From JALZUR01 sp965205365 (GTDB taxonomy: Bacteria > Bdellovibrionota > Bdellovibrionia > Bdellovibrionales > UBA1609): 64,000 bases of DNA. Below are positions 7,750 to 17,045 of this stretch, one piece after another (the stretch's first letter is position 1; each line of letters starts with the position of its first letter). The stretch spans positions 1 through 64,000 of the forward strand of contig CBDBGT010000005.1 in the NCBI GenBank assembly GCA_965205365.1. The letters run 5' to 3'. The translations under genes were made by a program, and so were the position numbers. Under the pieces are notes generated by a model that saw only the letters and a program-made list of their open reading frames with translations, was not told the DNA's origin and did no database searches.

Positions 7750-10700
7750 ATGAAAACAATAGGTATAATCCTAATAACCATGGGGTTAACATTAACATTA
7801 TTTGGATGTGATCAAAATATCCTTACTGATAAAAAAAATTCTTCAATTGGTGATGATTTTGATAATGATCCGAAAATTAACCTTGCTTTTAGCTCTACTC
7901 TTCCTAATATCACATTAGAAAACTCTCAGGATTATCCTGTAAACGGTGTATGTGATAGTAGTTCTGGAACTGTAACTGTTATTATAGGCACTCCTAACGT
8001 TACAAAAAATTTCACATGTGATTTAAATGGAAATTTTTCAGGTACAATAAATGTAAGTACGGTGACTTTAAATCCTCCTAATATTTCAGCGACTCAAGGA
8101 AAAACCACAGCCTCAGCTGATTTAGTGCCTATAAATGATCAAAATGGCCCAATAAGTGCTCCAGTTGCAACTTCTCCTGGAGCTTATATTGGAGGAGTTA
8201 GTCTTTATCCTTTATCCATTTTATGCAATGAAGCAGGAGAAATTGTGAGTATTAGTGGTGCTGGTATTGATCCAAGCACACAAACATACACTTGTACGGA
8301 TAGTGGAGCAGAGGACTTTCCTTTAATGTTAGCAAGTTTAACAGAAACTAGTAATCCAAATGAATTAACAATTTCATCAACTGATGAGTATAACAACCCC
8401 TCAGACACAACAACCACAGTAAATGTTCCAATAGATAATGTCATACCAGTGGTGTCTGTAACAGCAGGTTCAGATGTAATTCAAGGGCAAAGAGCAAACT
8501 TTAGTATTGCAGTTACTGATTTAAATATTTCAACACTAAGCTACACCGTAAACACTTCCGGTCCAGAGTCTGCGCCTTATACTTGCACTACGAATCCATG
8601 TTCAGTAACAACAGAAATTATTCAATCACCAGGTGAACTTACTTTAACTGTAGGAGCTAACTCTGTGGCAGATGATCTTGGAAACATGGGAGACAGTGTT
8701 GTAAAATCAGACAGTCTTACAGTAAGCCCTGCAGGAGCTTTAGGTTTTAACAACCCACTTTCTACAATCAATACTCAAAACGCAAGTTCTTATCCTCTTG
8801 CAGGAGTCTGCGATGCTGGTTTAGGAAATGTTACGGTAACAGTGGGTGGAGTAAGTGAAAGCATTTCATGTAATGCTCCAGGAGTGTTTAGTAGCAATAT
8901 TGACTTAACTAGTGTGAATTTAAATCCAGCAGAAATAAATGTAGAGCAAGGTGTAAAAACAGCTCCTGCAAGTCCATTTCCAGTAAATGATCAGACTCCT
9001 ATACTGAGTGCTCCAACAATAGCGGATCAAAATTATAAAAATGGATCAAGCACAACACTAGCTATAAATTGTAATGAAGCAGGAGAGGTGGTGAAGTTTA
9101 CAAATGCGTCTTTAAATCCAACTGAACAAACCTACACTTGTTTAAGCTCAGGATCTGAAAATGTAACATTAGATTTTGCAACAGGACAAGAAACCAACAA
9201 TCTAAACAGTGTAACAGTAAGCTCTGTAGATGTAAATGACAACCCAACAACAAATAACAGCTCATTTAAACTACCAATAGATAATGTGGCGCCAACACTA
9301 ACTGTATCAGCAGGAGCAAATATTGTAGAAGGCAGTAGTGCAAGTTTTACAGTGACCATAAGTGATGGAAACAGTTTTACAGCATTTACACCTATAGTGA
9401 GCTCAGGAACCATAAGTCCCAGTGCTTGTTCTCAAGCTCTATGTCAAGTAACTGTAATTGGAGCAACTCCAGGTACGCTCACTTTAACAGTAGATGCAGG
9501 TGATGTGGTAGACGTAGCAGGGAACGCAAATGCCACACTTGCAAGTGATAATTTGACAGTGAGTGTTCCACGAATAACCGCGAGCACAATAGTATCAACT
9601 GATGGGGATAATGATACATGGTATGAAAATTCAGATATAGTTTCTATTCAGATACAATATAATGCTGACGTTGTAGTAGACACTTCCAATGGAACACCAA
9701 CCCTTGAAGTGACCTTATCTAGTGGAACCAAAACAGCTACATATTCTCAAGGCTCAGGTTCTCAGACTTTAGATTTTACAATGCCTATTCAAAACAATGA
9801 TTATCAATGCAATGGGAGACTAGCTTTAGAAAGCCTTAATTTAAATGGTGGTACAATTGAAGGCCGCCTAGGTGGAACCGCCGACAATTCTAATTTGCCG
9901 TCTACTGCCGTTGGAGCAAAAATAGATGCTAAAAACCCTACTGCTCCAAGTGGACTATCCAGCAATTCAACTAATGCGTTTAACAATTTTTCAAGTGAGT
10001 TAAGTTGGACTCAAAGCACTGATGAGTGTGGACTTTCAAACATTGAATATGGACTTGGAACTAGTTCAGGAGGGTTGGATACTCAAAGCTATATAGATAT
10101 AGGTTTAGTAGCAGCCTACCAAGCACAAAGTGGTAATGATTCAGCTTTATTTAATTTAGTGGCAAATACTAATTACTATACATCCATTAGATCTGTAGAT
10201 AATGCTGGAAATATGTCACAAGCGGAAAGTAGTTTAGCGTGGAGTTTTACATGTTCAGATCCATGGGCGGGTATAAGTAGGCTTGTTGCTCTAGACAGTT
10301 CTAATGAAGAATCTATTTTTGATGCAACTAACTTAAACGCATCAAATGCCAATTTTGATGGTCTCGTTAATAGGTGGGAAGATCAAAGTGGGAGCGACAA
10401 TCATCTAGAAGCACCTTTGCCTGGAGCGAGACCAAGTTATAACCATGACAGTCCAAGTTCAGGATTAGATTCCTATGTTCAAGGTGATGGATTCGATGAT
10501 ACCTTAGTCAAAGATATTAATGACATTTCAACAGACTTTACATTTTATTATGTATTAAATGCGTTAAGCACAACGCCTAGTGAATTTGAAAGTTATTTTA
10601 GTAATACTGATAACAATAACGACGTTGGAGGTTTTCAATTAGATATTGGTGGACCGACGAGATTATGTCAAAATCAATTTAGAATACTTTTAAGACACAC

Positions 10701-11007
10701 TGCTGGAGTTGCTCCTATTGGTATTTGTGGCGCTAACTACACTACAGGAAAACATGTGCTTGTAGTTAACTATAATGCTGCCAGCACCTCAATGTCTTTC
10801 TCTGTAGATGGAACAGACTATGGCACTTATAACAACCTTACAACTGCTCCAGTTTTTAGCTGGATAAGATTATTTCAGAATAGATCAGGGAATCAATTTC
10901 AAGAAGCTCAGGCGCTGGAGTTACACCTAGTAAACCAAGATTTAGACAATAATAACCGAGATGCAATATCTACATACTTAACTTGTAAGTGGAATGTGCA
11001 GTTATAA
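7750..11007 (+). CDS. Large modular surface lipoprotein, lectin-like C-terminus
   Basis: A 1085-residue predicted lipoprotein: the signal peptide ends in lipobox LFGC with Cys20. Residues from about 35 to 620 hold two tandem copies of a compound module: a Cys-containing Ig-like unit (YPVNGVCDSSSGTVTV and YPLAGVCDAGLGNVTV), a linker (PVNDQ), a second Cys pair (CNEAGEVV...YTC) and an Ig-like unit (DNVAPTLTVSAG). A further Ig-like unit and a fibronectin-III-like unit follow (SELSWTQST, NYYTSIRSVDNAGN). The last ~230 residues resemble a concanavalin A/LamG-like sandwich (RWEDQSGSDNHLEAP). The same compound module occurs in the lipoprotein at 50813-53368, which ends in a different domain. Probably a surface adhesin; the ligand is unknown. 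Gene start: ATG after a GGGAG Shine-Dalgarno. Confidence 0.75.
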   Translation: MKTIGIILITMGLTLTLFGCDQNILTDKKNSSIGDDFDNDPKINLAFSSTLPNITLENSQDYPVNGVCDSSSGTVTVIIGTPNVTKNFTCDLNGNFSGTINVSTVTLNPPNISATQGKTTASADLVPINDQNGPISAPVATSPGAYIGGVSLYPLSILCNEAGEIVSISGAGIDPSTQTYTCTDSGAEDFPLMLASLTETSNPNELTISSTDEYNNPSDTTTTVNVPIDNVIPVVSVTAGSDVIQGQRANFSIAVTDLNISTLSYTVNTSGPESAPYTCTTNPCSVTTEIIQSPGELTLTVGANSVADDLGNMGDSVVKSDSLTVSPAGALGFNNPLSTINTQNASSYPLAGVCDAGLGNVTVTVGGVSESISCNAPGVFSSNIDLTSVNLNPAEINVEQGVKTAPASPFPVNDQTPILSAPTIADQNYKNGSSTTLAINCNEAGEVVKFTNASLNPTEQTYTCLSSGSENVTLDFATGQETNNLNSVTVSSVDVNDNPTTNNSSFKLPIDNVAPTLTVSAGANIVEGSSASFTVTISDGNSFTAFTPIVSSGTISPSACSQALCQVTVIGATPGTLTLTVDAGDVVDVAGNANATLASDNLTVSVPRITASTIVSTDGDNDTWYENSDIVSIQIQYNADVVVDTSNGTPTLEVTLSSGTKTATYSQGSGSQTLDFTMPIQNNDYQCNGRLALESLNLNGGTIEGRLGGTADNSNLPSTAVGAKIDAKNPTAPSGLSSNSTNAFNNFSSELSWTQSTDECGLSNIEYGLGTSSGGLDTQSYIDIGLVAAYQAQSGNDSALFNLVANTNYYTSIRSVDNAGNMSQAESSLAWSFTCSDPWAGISRLVALDSSNEESIFDATNLNASNANFDGLVNRWEDQSGSDNHLEAPLPGARPSYNHDSPSSGLDSYVQGDGFDDTLVKDINDISTDFTFYYVLNALSTTPSEFESYFSNTDNNNDVGGFQLDIGGPTRLCQNQFRILLRHTAGVAPIGICGANYTTGKHVLVVNYNAASTSMSFSVDGTDYGTYNNLTTAPVFSWIRLFQNRSGNQFQEAQALELHLVNQDLDNNNRDAISTYLTCKWNVQL

Positions 11008-11021
11008 CTTAGTGTTTATCC

Positions 11022-11093
11022 GGCAGACCTCTTTTTTAAACTCATTATCTCTAATTTGATAAAAATGGGGAAAAGAAAAAAAGACAGTCTGCC
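11022..11093. terminator. Imperfect inverted repeat downstream of the lipoprotein gene
   Basis: GGCAGACCTCTTTTTT (11022-11037) pairs with AAAAAAAGACAGTCTGCC (11076-11093), separated by about 38 bases. The arms carry T/A runs, so the structure could end transcription from either side, but the loop is long for a classic intrinsic terminator. It lies 15 bp after the stop codon of the 7750 gene. Confidence 0.35.
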
Positions 11094-11227
11094 CACTGGA
11101 AGGTTAAAAAATATTTATAATATTTAAACCTTATCTAAGGTAAAAACATCGTAAACTCCAGTTTTACAGAGCCCTCTCTTATAGATTTTTAAAGCTTCAA
11201 GTTTAAATGATTCAGGTAGATCTAATA

Positions 11228-12284
11228 ACCTGAGTTCGGCGATCTAAGCTACTATCAGAGCGGTGTTTATCAATTTTTGTTCTTCTGCGCTCCAGTTGAT
11301 TCTTGGTTTTTTTTCTTGAAATGTATACGCTACAAGCCCTGCAATTATATTAACCATGGCGTTTGTAGGACTACGGTGTCTAGAGTGCTCTACTTGAGAA
11401 ATATTTTTAAGCTGATCATTTATGGTCTCAATAACTGAGCGCTTTCGTAAAAGAATTTTATCCTCCATTTCCATCAACCTATTCTTCATGCCTTTTCTGA
11501 CGGAAGTGATCAGTTTGACCCCATTTTCAAAAAGCTCATTAAATAACTTTTTTGAAATATAACCTTTATCAGCAAACAGCTTTCCCCATAAACCCTCTGC
11601 CAACTTAGGAACAGGTTTTCTGTCATCAACATTGCCAGCTGTAATCTGTGCAGATAACAAATGGCCAAACTCATTGGTGACAATGTGAAGTTTAAATCCA
11701 AAAAACCAACCCATTGTAGACTTTCCAACTGCAGCTATGTCTTTGAAAACTTTATTCCTTTTAATGCGTTTATTTCTACATACTCTCAGAGGTGTAGAGT
11801 CGATAAAATTGATTCCTGTTGACTTTACAAACCGTGATTTTAAAAAAGAACAAAGAGGTATGAGTGCTGAGGGGATAAGCTCTACAAATCTTGTGTAGCT
11901 TACCAAATAAGGGAAGTCCCCTTTGTGATAAGCTCTCAAGTGTAGATAGAATTGCTTGAAGGTTCTAAATCCACATGGGTGAAATAGAATTAAAATTGAT
12001 ATAACTTCACTTATTGCTAGATTTGAGGGCGTACCTCTAAAAGGCTTTCGATTTTCTAAGGCTTGTTTTTTATAAACATTTTCATAATGCATACAAAAAT
12101 CATCGACAGCGCAAAAAACAGTGGTAAGCTTATCTTGAGTCATAAAATTCCTTTTTAAAATTGCCGTCATTGGCGTTTTTGTTTGAACTAAGGATTTTAT
12201 GGCTTTTTTTGTTTTCTGGGATTGCAAGGGGCGTCAAAAACTTTAAACACTTATTTTATAAAGAATGTAACGCCGAACTCAGGT
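11228..12284 (-). mobile_element. IS982-family insertion sequence, copy 1
   Basis: A 1057-bp element with 14-bp terminal inverted repeats (ACCTGAGTTCGGCG at 11228-11241, complement at 12271-12284). It is flanked by a 5-bp direct repeat TAATA (11223-11227 and 12285-12289). It carries one transposase gene and appears identical to copy 2 at 53463-54519. The host sequence around it looks like the remains of a short minus-strand gene. Confidence 0.92.
11244..12143 (-). CDS. IS982-family transposase
   Basis: DDE transposase of about 299 residues. Family marks are the N-terminal VDDFC segment, catalytic D in FIDSTPLRVCRN, D in LFADKGYISKK and E in SVIETINDQLKN. The frame is open upstream to an ATG at 12227, but the start at 12143 (MTQDKLTTVF) follows a good Shine-Dalgarno (AAGGAA) and matches the usual family N-terminus, so I prefer it. 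The product is identical to that at 53479-54378. There is no internal stop, so the copy is likely functional. Confidence 0.9.
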   Translation of the reverse strand: MTQDKLTTVFCAVDDFCMHYENVYKKQALENRKPFRGTPSNLAISEVISILILFHPCGFRTFKQFYLHLRAYHKGDFPYLVSYTRFVELIPSALIPLCSFLKSRFVKSTGINFIDSTPLRVCRNKRIKRNKVFKDIAAVGKSTMGWFFGFKLHIVTNEFGHLLSAQITAGNVDDRKPVPKLAEGLWGKLFADKGYISKKLFNELFENGVKLITSVRKGMKNRLMEMEDKILLRKRSVIETINDQLKNISQVEHSRHRSPTNAMVNIIAGLVAYTFQEKKPRINWSAEEQKLINTALIVA

Positions 12285-12717
12285 TAATAGGAAAACCTCA
12301 CCTACTTGTTTAAAATAGGCTCACTCATTTTAAACAATAGCAAATAGAGGGGCGGTGCCCCTTGCATATAAAGCCTTATAAGGAGCCATTTAAATGACAC
12401 TCATTCAAATAAAATTGCTGCAAAAAAATTATTAAAATTCTCATTATAACTGATAAACATTTTAAAAACAAAAATTGCTTAAAAACATTGCCTTAATAGA
12501 CCTTATAATTTAAAATATTAAATTGCCTTCTTACAAAAAATCAGGCAGCAGACCATCAAGCATACTTCTACTTTAGTATAGTTACTGCAACTGCTTATGA
12601 ATTAGGGTACATGCCCCCCTACTCCACGGTAACCCCTTATAAAACATTTAAATACTTGAATTTTAAAAAAAATTAAGATTCTCTAGTTTTTTTGACTTAT
12701 ATTCCAGAAAAGCTTAG
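12285..12717. other. Intergenic region before lipA
   Basis: AT-rich DNA with no convincing gene apart from the remnant above. It contains a GC-rich hairpin AGGGGC-GGT-GCCCCT at 12348-12362, a palindrome CCTTATAAGG just downstream, and many A/T runs. A promoter for the lipA cluster must lie here, but I cannot place -35 and -10 boxes with confidence. Confidence 0.4.
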
Positions 12718-13710
12718 ATGTATTACATGAATAAACTACTAAAAGACTTTCAAAATATCAAACCTGTACGTGCTAAACTACCACCTGGAAAATCTAATTT
12801 ACGAAAGCCTAATTGGATTAAAATACGCCCACCGTCGGGCAAAAAGTATTTAAATTTAAAAGCAATGTTTAAAAAACTTAATCTTGCAACAGTTTGTCAA
12901 GAGGCTCAGTGCCCAAATATAAATGAATGTTGGATGGGCGGAACTGCAACCATTATGATAATGGGTGACACATGCACAAGGGGCTGTCGCTTTTGTGATG
13001 TTAAAACTGCAAAAACCCCAGGGCCATTAGATCCTGATGAGCCTAGAAAAGTAAGCTATGCAGTTTCTCAAATGGGGCTAGACTATCTAGTTATAACAAG
13101 TGTTGACCGCGATGATATTAAAGATCAAGGAGCTGCTCATTTTGCTGAAACAATTTCTTTACTTCGCTTTATGGACAAGAACTTAAAAATTGAAGTTTTA
13201 ACCCCTGATTTTAGTGGTGATCTTGAGTCAATCAAACAACTTGTTCATGCTCGACCACATGTATTTGCACATAATATTGAAACTGTTGAAAACTTATCCT
13301 CAATGGTTAGGGATCCAAGGGCAAACTACAAACAAAGCCTAAGAGTTTTAGAAACCGTAAAGGATTTAAACTCACAAATCTTTACAAAGTCCTCAATTAT
13401 GCTTGGACTTGGTGAAACTGATAAACAAATTATAAAAACATTAAAAGATTTACGCAAAGTAGGTTGTGACGTTTTAACTTTTGGTCAATACTTACAGCCT
13501 AGAAAAAGACACTTAAAAGTTCATGAATTTATAACTCCTGAAAAATTTGAATACTGGAAACAGGTATCAGAAAATATGGGGTTTTTATACGTTGCCAGCG
13601 GCCCATTAGTTCGAAGTTCTTATAGGGCAGGAGAGTTTTTCATGAAAGGTATGATTAAAAAAAGAAAATTAGAAAATGCTGATGTAATGAAAAAGAAGGA
13701 ATTTAAATAA
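12718..13710 (+). CDS. lipA: Lipoyl synthase
   Basis: Radical SAM enzyme that inserts two sulfurs into protein-bound octanoyl groups to form lipoate. The auxiliary cluster motif is C60-x4-C65-x5-C71 (CQEAQCPNINEC) and the radical SAM motif is CTRGCRFC (Cys86, 90, 93). The C-terminal RSSYRAGE contains the Ser that ligates the auxiliary cluster in this family. Length is usual (330). An alternative start is the ATG at 12727; neither has a strong Shine-Dalgarno. It heads a tight cluster with the lipoylated E2 subunit, lpd and lipB, so synthesis, acceptor and ligation are encoded together. Confidence 0.95.
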   Translation: MYYMNKLLKDFQNIKPVRAKLPPGKSNLRKPNWIKIRPPSGKKYLNLKAMFKKLNLATVCQEAQCPNINECWMGGTATIMIMGDTCTRGCRFCDVKTAKTPGPLDPDEPRKVSYAVSQMGLDYLVITSVDRDDIKDQGAAHFAETISLLRFMDKNLKIEVLTPDFSGDLESIKQLVHARPHVFAHNIETVENLSSMVRDPRANYKQSLRVLETVKDLNSQIFTKSSIMLGLGETDKQIIKTLKDLRKVGCDVLTFGQYLQPRKRHLKVHEFITPEKFEYWKQVSENMGFLYVASGPLVRSSYRAGEFFMKGMIKKRKLENADVMKKKEFK

Positions 13711-13741
13711 ATTAATTCTTAAATATTAAAAAGGAGAAAAA

Positions 13742-14977
13742 ATGGCTACAAAGCTTACATTACCAGATATTGGAGAGGGTGTAACTGAGGGGGAAGTGGT
13801 TACATGGCTAGTTAAAGAGGGTGATTCTGTTGGAATAGATGAGCCTGTTGTAGAAGTTATGACAGATAAAGCAACTGTTGAAGTTCCAGCTCCTGATGGA
13901 GGGGTTATCACAAAGTTAGTAGCCAAAGAAGGTGATCTTATTCCCATTGGTGGAATTCTTTTAGAAATAAAACTTGATACTAAAACAAGTCCAACAGAGG
14001 CCAACAATGAGCCTGTTGCAACTCCAGTGATGAGTGTCAAAACACCAAGTGAAACAGCAATCACACCTCCTGTTGCAGACCCCTCAATTTTAGCCTCTCC
14101 TTCCACAAGAAGATTTGCTAGAGAAATGGATGTTAATATCAACCAAATTCCAGGAACAGGCCTTGCTGGTCGAGTAACAAGAGAGGACGTTTCAAACGTA
14201 ATAGGTGGTACAGACAACACTTCTTTAAGCCCTACAACAGTAAGCCTTCCCATTAAAGATTTTAAAACTAAAGCAGATGAAAGAGTTCCTCTTAAAGGAA
14301 TTAGAAAAAAGATTGCTCAAAACCTTCAAATGGCAAAAAAAATTATTCCACACTTTACCATTACAGATGAGGCCAACATTACTCAACTTGTTAAGCTTAG
14401 AGAACAGGCTAAAAGGGCTGGAGAAAAGTATGGAATTAAAGTCACCTACCTGCCTTTTGTTATAAAAGCTTTAGTGGCGACCTTGCACGAGTACCCAATG
14501 TTTAATGCTTCAATTGACGATGAAGCCGGTGAAATTGTTTATAAAAAAACCTTCAACATTGGCTTTGCTACAGATACACCACATGGTTTAACAGTTCCTG
14601 TAATTAAAAATGCAGATGAAAAATCTATTTTAGAACTAAGTGCTCAGATTACAGATCTATCAACAAGAGCACGGGCAGGAAAACTCAACCTTGAAGAAAT
14701 GAGGGGTGGCACCATTACAATTACAAATATTGGTTCTATTGGTGGAACATCTGCTAGTCCAATTATAAACCATCCAGAAGTAGCAATTATTGGCATGTAT
14801 AAAATAACTAAAAAACCAGTATTTGTTGCTAACGGTAAGTTTAAAACCGCAGATGTAATGAACTATACAGTTACTGCAGACCATAGATTAATCGACGGTG
14901 CTGTTGCAGCAAACTTTTTAAAAGCTTTATTTGAAAAACTAGAAAACCCTGCAGCTCTTATAATAGGAATGGTTTAA
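13742..14977 (+). CDS. 2-oxoacid dehydrogenase E2 (dihydrolipoyl acyltransferase)
   Basis: Core subunit of a 2-oxoacid dehydrogenase complex that carries the acyl group on lipoate and passes it to CoA. One N-terminal lipoyl domain (residues 1-80) has the lipoylated lysine in EVMTDKATVEV (Lys43). An Ala/Pro/Thr-rich linker leads to a peripheral subunit-binding domain near 118-150 (STRRFAREMDVNINQIPGTG). The catalytic domain ends with the HRLIDG motif (His381). Strong Shine-Dalgarno AAGGAG. The stop is 1 nt before the lpd start. The sequence is of the pyruvate/branched-chain type; whether the substrate is pyruvate or a branched-chain 2-oxoacid cannot be told here, and no E1 gene is in the window. 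Confidence 0.9.
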   Translation: MATKLTLPDIGEGVTEGEVVTWLVKEGDSVGIDEPVVEVMTDKATVEVPAPDGGVITKLVAKEGDLIPIGGILLEIKLDTKTSPTEANNEPVATPVMSVKTPSETAITPPVADPSILASPSTRRFAREMDVNINQIPGTGLAGRVTREDVSNVIGGTDNTSLSPTTVSLPIKDFKTKADERVPLKGIRKKIAQNLQMAKKIIPHFTITDEANITQLVKLREQAKRAGEKYGIKVTYLPFVIKALVATLHEYPMFNASIDDEAGEIVYKKTFNIGFATDTPHGLTVPVIKNADEKSILELSAQITDLSTRARAGKLNLEEMRGGTITITNIGSIGGTSASPIINHPEVAIIGMYKITKKPVFVANGKFKTADVMNYTVTADHRLIDGAVAANFLKALFEKLENPAALIIGMV

Positions 14978-14978
14978 T

Positions 14979-16385
14979 ATGAGTTATGATGTTTGTGTAA
15001 TCGGTGCTGGGCCTGGTGGGTACGTTGCTGCAATTAGAGCAGGGCAACTGGGCTTAAAAACTGTTATTGTTGAAAGAGAATATATGGGTGGAGTTTGCTT
15101 AAATGTTGGATGTATTCCATCAAAGGCTATGATTTCTGCTGCAAATTTTTTTGATAAAACTCAAAATAAAGCAGCTTCTATGGGCATCAACATAGGCTCT
15201 GTGACTTTGGACATGGCAAAACTAAAAAAATGGAAAGAGTCTGTTAGCGCTAAAATGGCAGGTGGTGTGGAACAGCTTTTAAAAGCAAATAACGTTGAAA
15301 CAATTAAAGGTGAAGCTTGTTTTGTGGATTCAAAAACTTTAAAAGTTAACAATAAAACAATTCATGCAAAAAACTTCATTGTGGCAACAGGTAGTCGCCC
15401 AATACAACTTCCAGCATTTAAGTATGATGACAATCTTATTATGAATTCAACAAGTGTTTTAAACCTTGATAAACTTCCAAAAAAAATTATTGTAATCGGC
15501 GGTGGTTATATTGGTTTAGAGATTAGTTTTTATCTTAAAAAATTAGGTACACAAGTTGTTATCCTTGAAGCAGGGAATAAACTTATTTCTGGAGCATGTG
15601 ATGAGGACATTCACAAGGTTTTAGAAAGATCTACTAAGAAAGCCGGCATTCAAATTCATTACAATGCGTTTGCAAAAAGTTGGAAAAAATCAGAAAAAAA
15701 TGTAGTTGCTTTAACACAAGTTAATGATGAAATAAAAGAGTTTAAGGCTGATAAAATTTTAGTGACCGTTGGAAGAAAACCAAATTCTGATGAAACAAAT
15801 TTAAAAAGCCTAGGCTTAAATATTAGTGAGAAAGGGTTTTTAAAGGTTGATGCACAGATGAGAACAAATGTTCCAGGGATCTGGTCCATTGGTGACATTA
15901 CTGGAGAGCCTATGTTAGCTCACAAAGCAAGTCATGAGGGTGTTTTAGTTGCAGAAGTAATTTCTGGCCAAAATAGAGTTTATGATGCAAAAACAGTTCC
16001 TGCTGTTATTTTTACAAGTCCTGAGATTGCATATGTTGGAATTACTGAAGAGAAAGCTAAGGCTGAAGGTAGAGACTATACTGTTGGTAAATTTCCTTTT
16101 GGCGCCAATGGAAAAGCTGTATCACTTCAAGAAACAAACGGTTTTGTAAAAATCATTGCAGACTCAAAAACTCATGCTCTATTAGGTGTTCACATTATTG
16201 GCCCTGAAGCCAGTAACCTTATAAGTGAAGCTGCTCTTGCCATGGAAATGGGAGCAACACTAAGGGATTTAGCTCTAACAATTCATCCACACCCAACTTT
16301 AGGTGAAACTATAATGGAATGTGCTGAAGTGGCTTTAGGTCATGGAATTCATGTCATGGCACAAAACCTTAAAACTAACCCTTAA
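14979..16385 (+). CDS. lpdA: Dihydrolipoyl dehydrogenase (E3)
   Basis: Flavoenzyme that reoxidises dihydrolipoyl E2 with NAD+. The N-terminal FAD site is GAGPGGYVAAIRAGQLG. The redox-active disulfide lies in GGVCLNVGCIPSK (Cys40/Cys45). The NAD-binding GGGYIGLE motif follows in the middle, and the C-terminal HPHPTLGE supplies the active-site His-Glu pair of the partner subunit. At 468 residues it is full length. Its ATG lies 1 nt after the E2 stop, so the two are translationally coupled. Confidence 0.95.
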   Translation: MSYDVCVIGAGPGGYVAAIRAGQLGLKTVIVEREYMGGVCLNVGCIPSKAMISAANFFDKTQNKAASMGINIGSVTLDMAKLKKWKESVSAKMAGGVEQLLKANNVETIKGEACFVDSKTLKVNNKTIHAKNFIVATGSRPIQLPAFKYDDNLIMNSTSVLNLDKLPKKIIVIGGGYIGLEISFYLKKLGTQVVILEAGNKLISGACDEDIHKVLERSTKKAGIQIHYNAFAKSWKKSEKNVVALTQVNDEIKEFKADKILVTVGRKPNSDETNLKSLGLNISEKGFLKVDAQMRTNVPGIWSIGDITGEPMLAHKASHEGVLVAEVISGQNRVYDAKTVPAVIFTSPEIAYVGITEEKAKAEGRDYTVGKFPFGANGKAVSLQETNGFVKIIADSKTHALLGVHIIGPEASNLISEAALAMEMGATLRDLALTIHPHPTLGETIMECAEVALGHGIHVMAQNLKTNP

Positions 16386-16391
16386 AGTTAT

Positions 16392-17045
16392 ATGCTAAAA
16401 GAATTTAAAGTCGTAGATTTAGGCCTCATTGACTACAATGAGGCTTTCTTGTACCAAGAACAACTTTTAAAAAAAAGACAAAGCAATCTAATTAAAGATA
16501 CTGTTATTTTTTGCAAGCATCCATCCATAGTTACACTAGGCAAAGCCTCAAAAAAAGAAGATGTACAGGGTTGGACTGGAGCTATGAGTTTAGTTAACCG
16601 TGGTGGCAGAGCCACATATCATGGCCCTGAACAAATAGTGGTGTACCCAATTGTAAGTTTAAAAAAAAACCCTAATATAAAAGTTAGATCCCAAGATGTT
16701 AGACAGTATTTAGAAAACTTAGAACGCGTGATTGTTCAAACACTTTTATCGTTTAATTTAAATGCAACAGTTAAAAGTGATAAGCCCATTGAGCCAGGAC
16801 AGATGAATAGAGGAATTTGGATTAAAGGAAAAAAAGTGGCTTCTTTAGGTATTGCTGTAAAAAAATGGGTGACCATGCATGGAGTGGCTTTAAATTTAAA
16901 AAAAGATGTAAATGCTTTCACTGGTATTCTAGCATGTGGCTTTAATACAGAAACATACACCTCTTTAGAAGAAATAGGTACAAAAATATCATACCATGAG
17001 TGTAGAGACAGAATAATTGAAAAACTAAAAAGTAATTTTTCCTAA
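16392..17045 (+). CDS. lipB: Octanoyl-[ACP]:protein octanoyltransferase
   Basis: Transfers octanoate from acyl carrier protein to the lipoyl-domain lysine, the first step before LipA acts. The substrate-site motif RGGRATYHGPEQ, the catalytic Lys region KVASLGIAVKKW and the catalytic Cys in LACGFNTE are all present. Length (217) is normal. It starts 6 bp after lpd and closes the lipA-E2-lpd-lipB cluster. Its last 21 bp overlap the 3' end of the oppositely oriented gene at 17025-17684. Confidence 0.93.
   Translation: MLKEFKVVDLGLIDYNEAFLYQEQLLKKRQSNLIKDTVIFCKHPSIVTLGKASKKEDVQGWTGAMSLVNRGGRATYHGPEQIVVYPIVSLKKNPNIKVRSQDVRQYLENLERVIVQTLLSFNLNATVKSDKPIEPGQMNRGIWIKGKKVASLGIAVKKWVTMHGVALNLKKDVNAFTGILACGFNTETYTSLEEIGTKISYHECRDRIIEKLKSNFS

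Larger units (their letters stand above)
11124..12328 (-). pseudogene. Remnant of a short gene split by IS982 copy 1
   Basis: When the IS and one copy of its 5-bp duplication are removed, a minus-strand frame becomes continuous: about 43 residues including GEVFLLDLPESFKLEALKIY and ending GVYDVFTLDKV at 11124. Just upstream, an ATG at 12328 starts MSEPILNK in another frame and meets TAG, so a frameshift would be needed to join them. No family is recognised. The reconstruction may be coincidental in such AT-rich DNA. Confidence 0.3.

Noticed and set aside
14660..14884. Antisense frame inside the E2 gene
   Set aside because: No start signals and no similarity; E2 is certain on the other strand.
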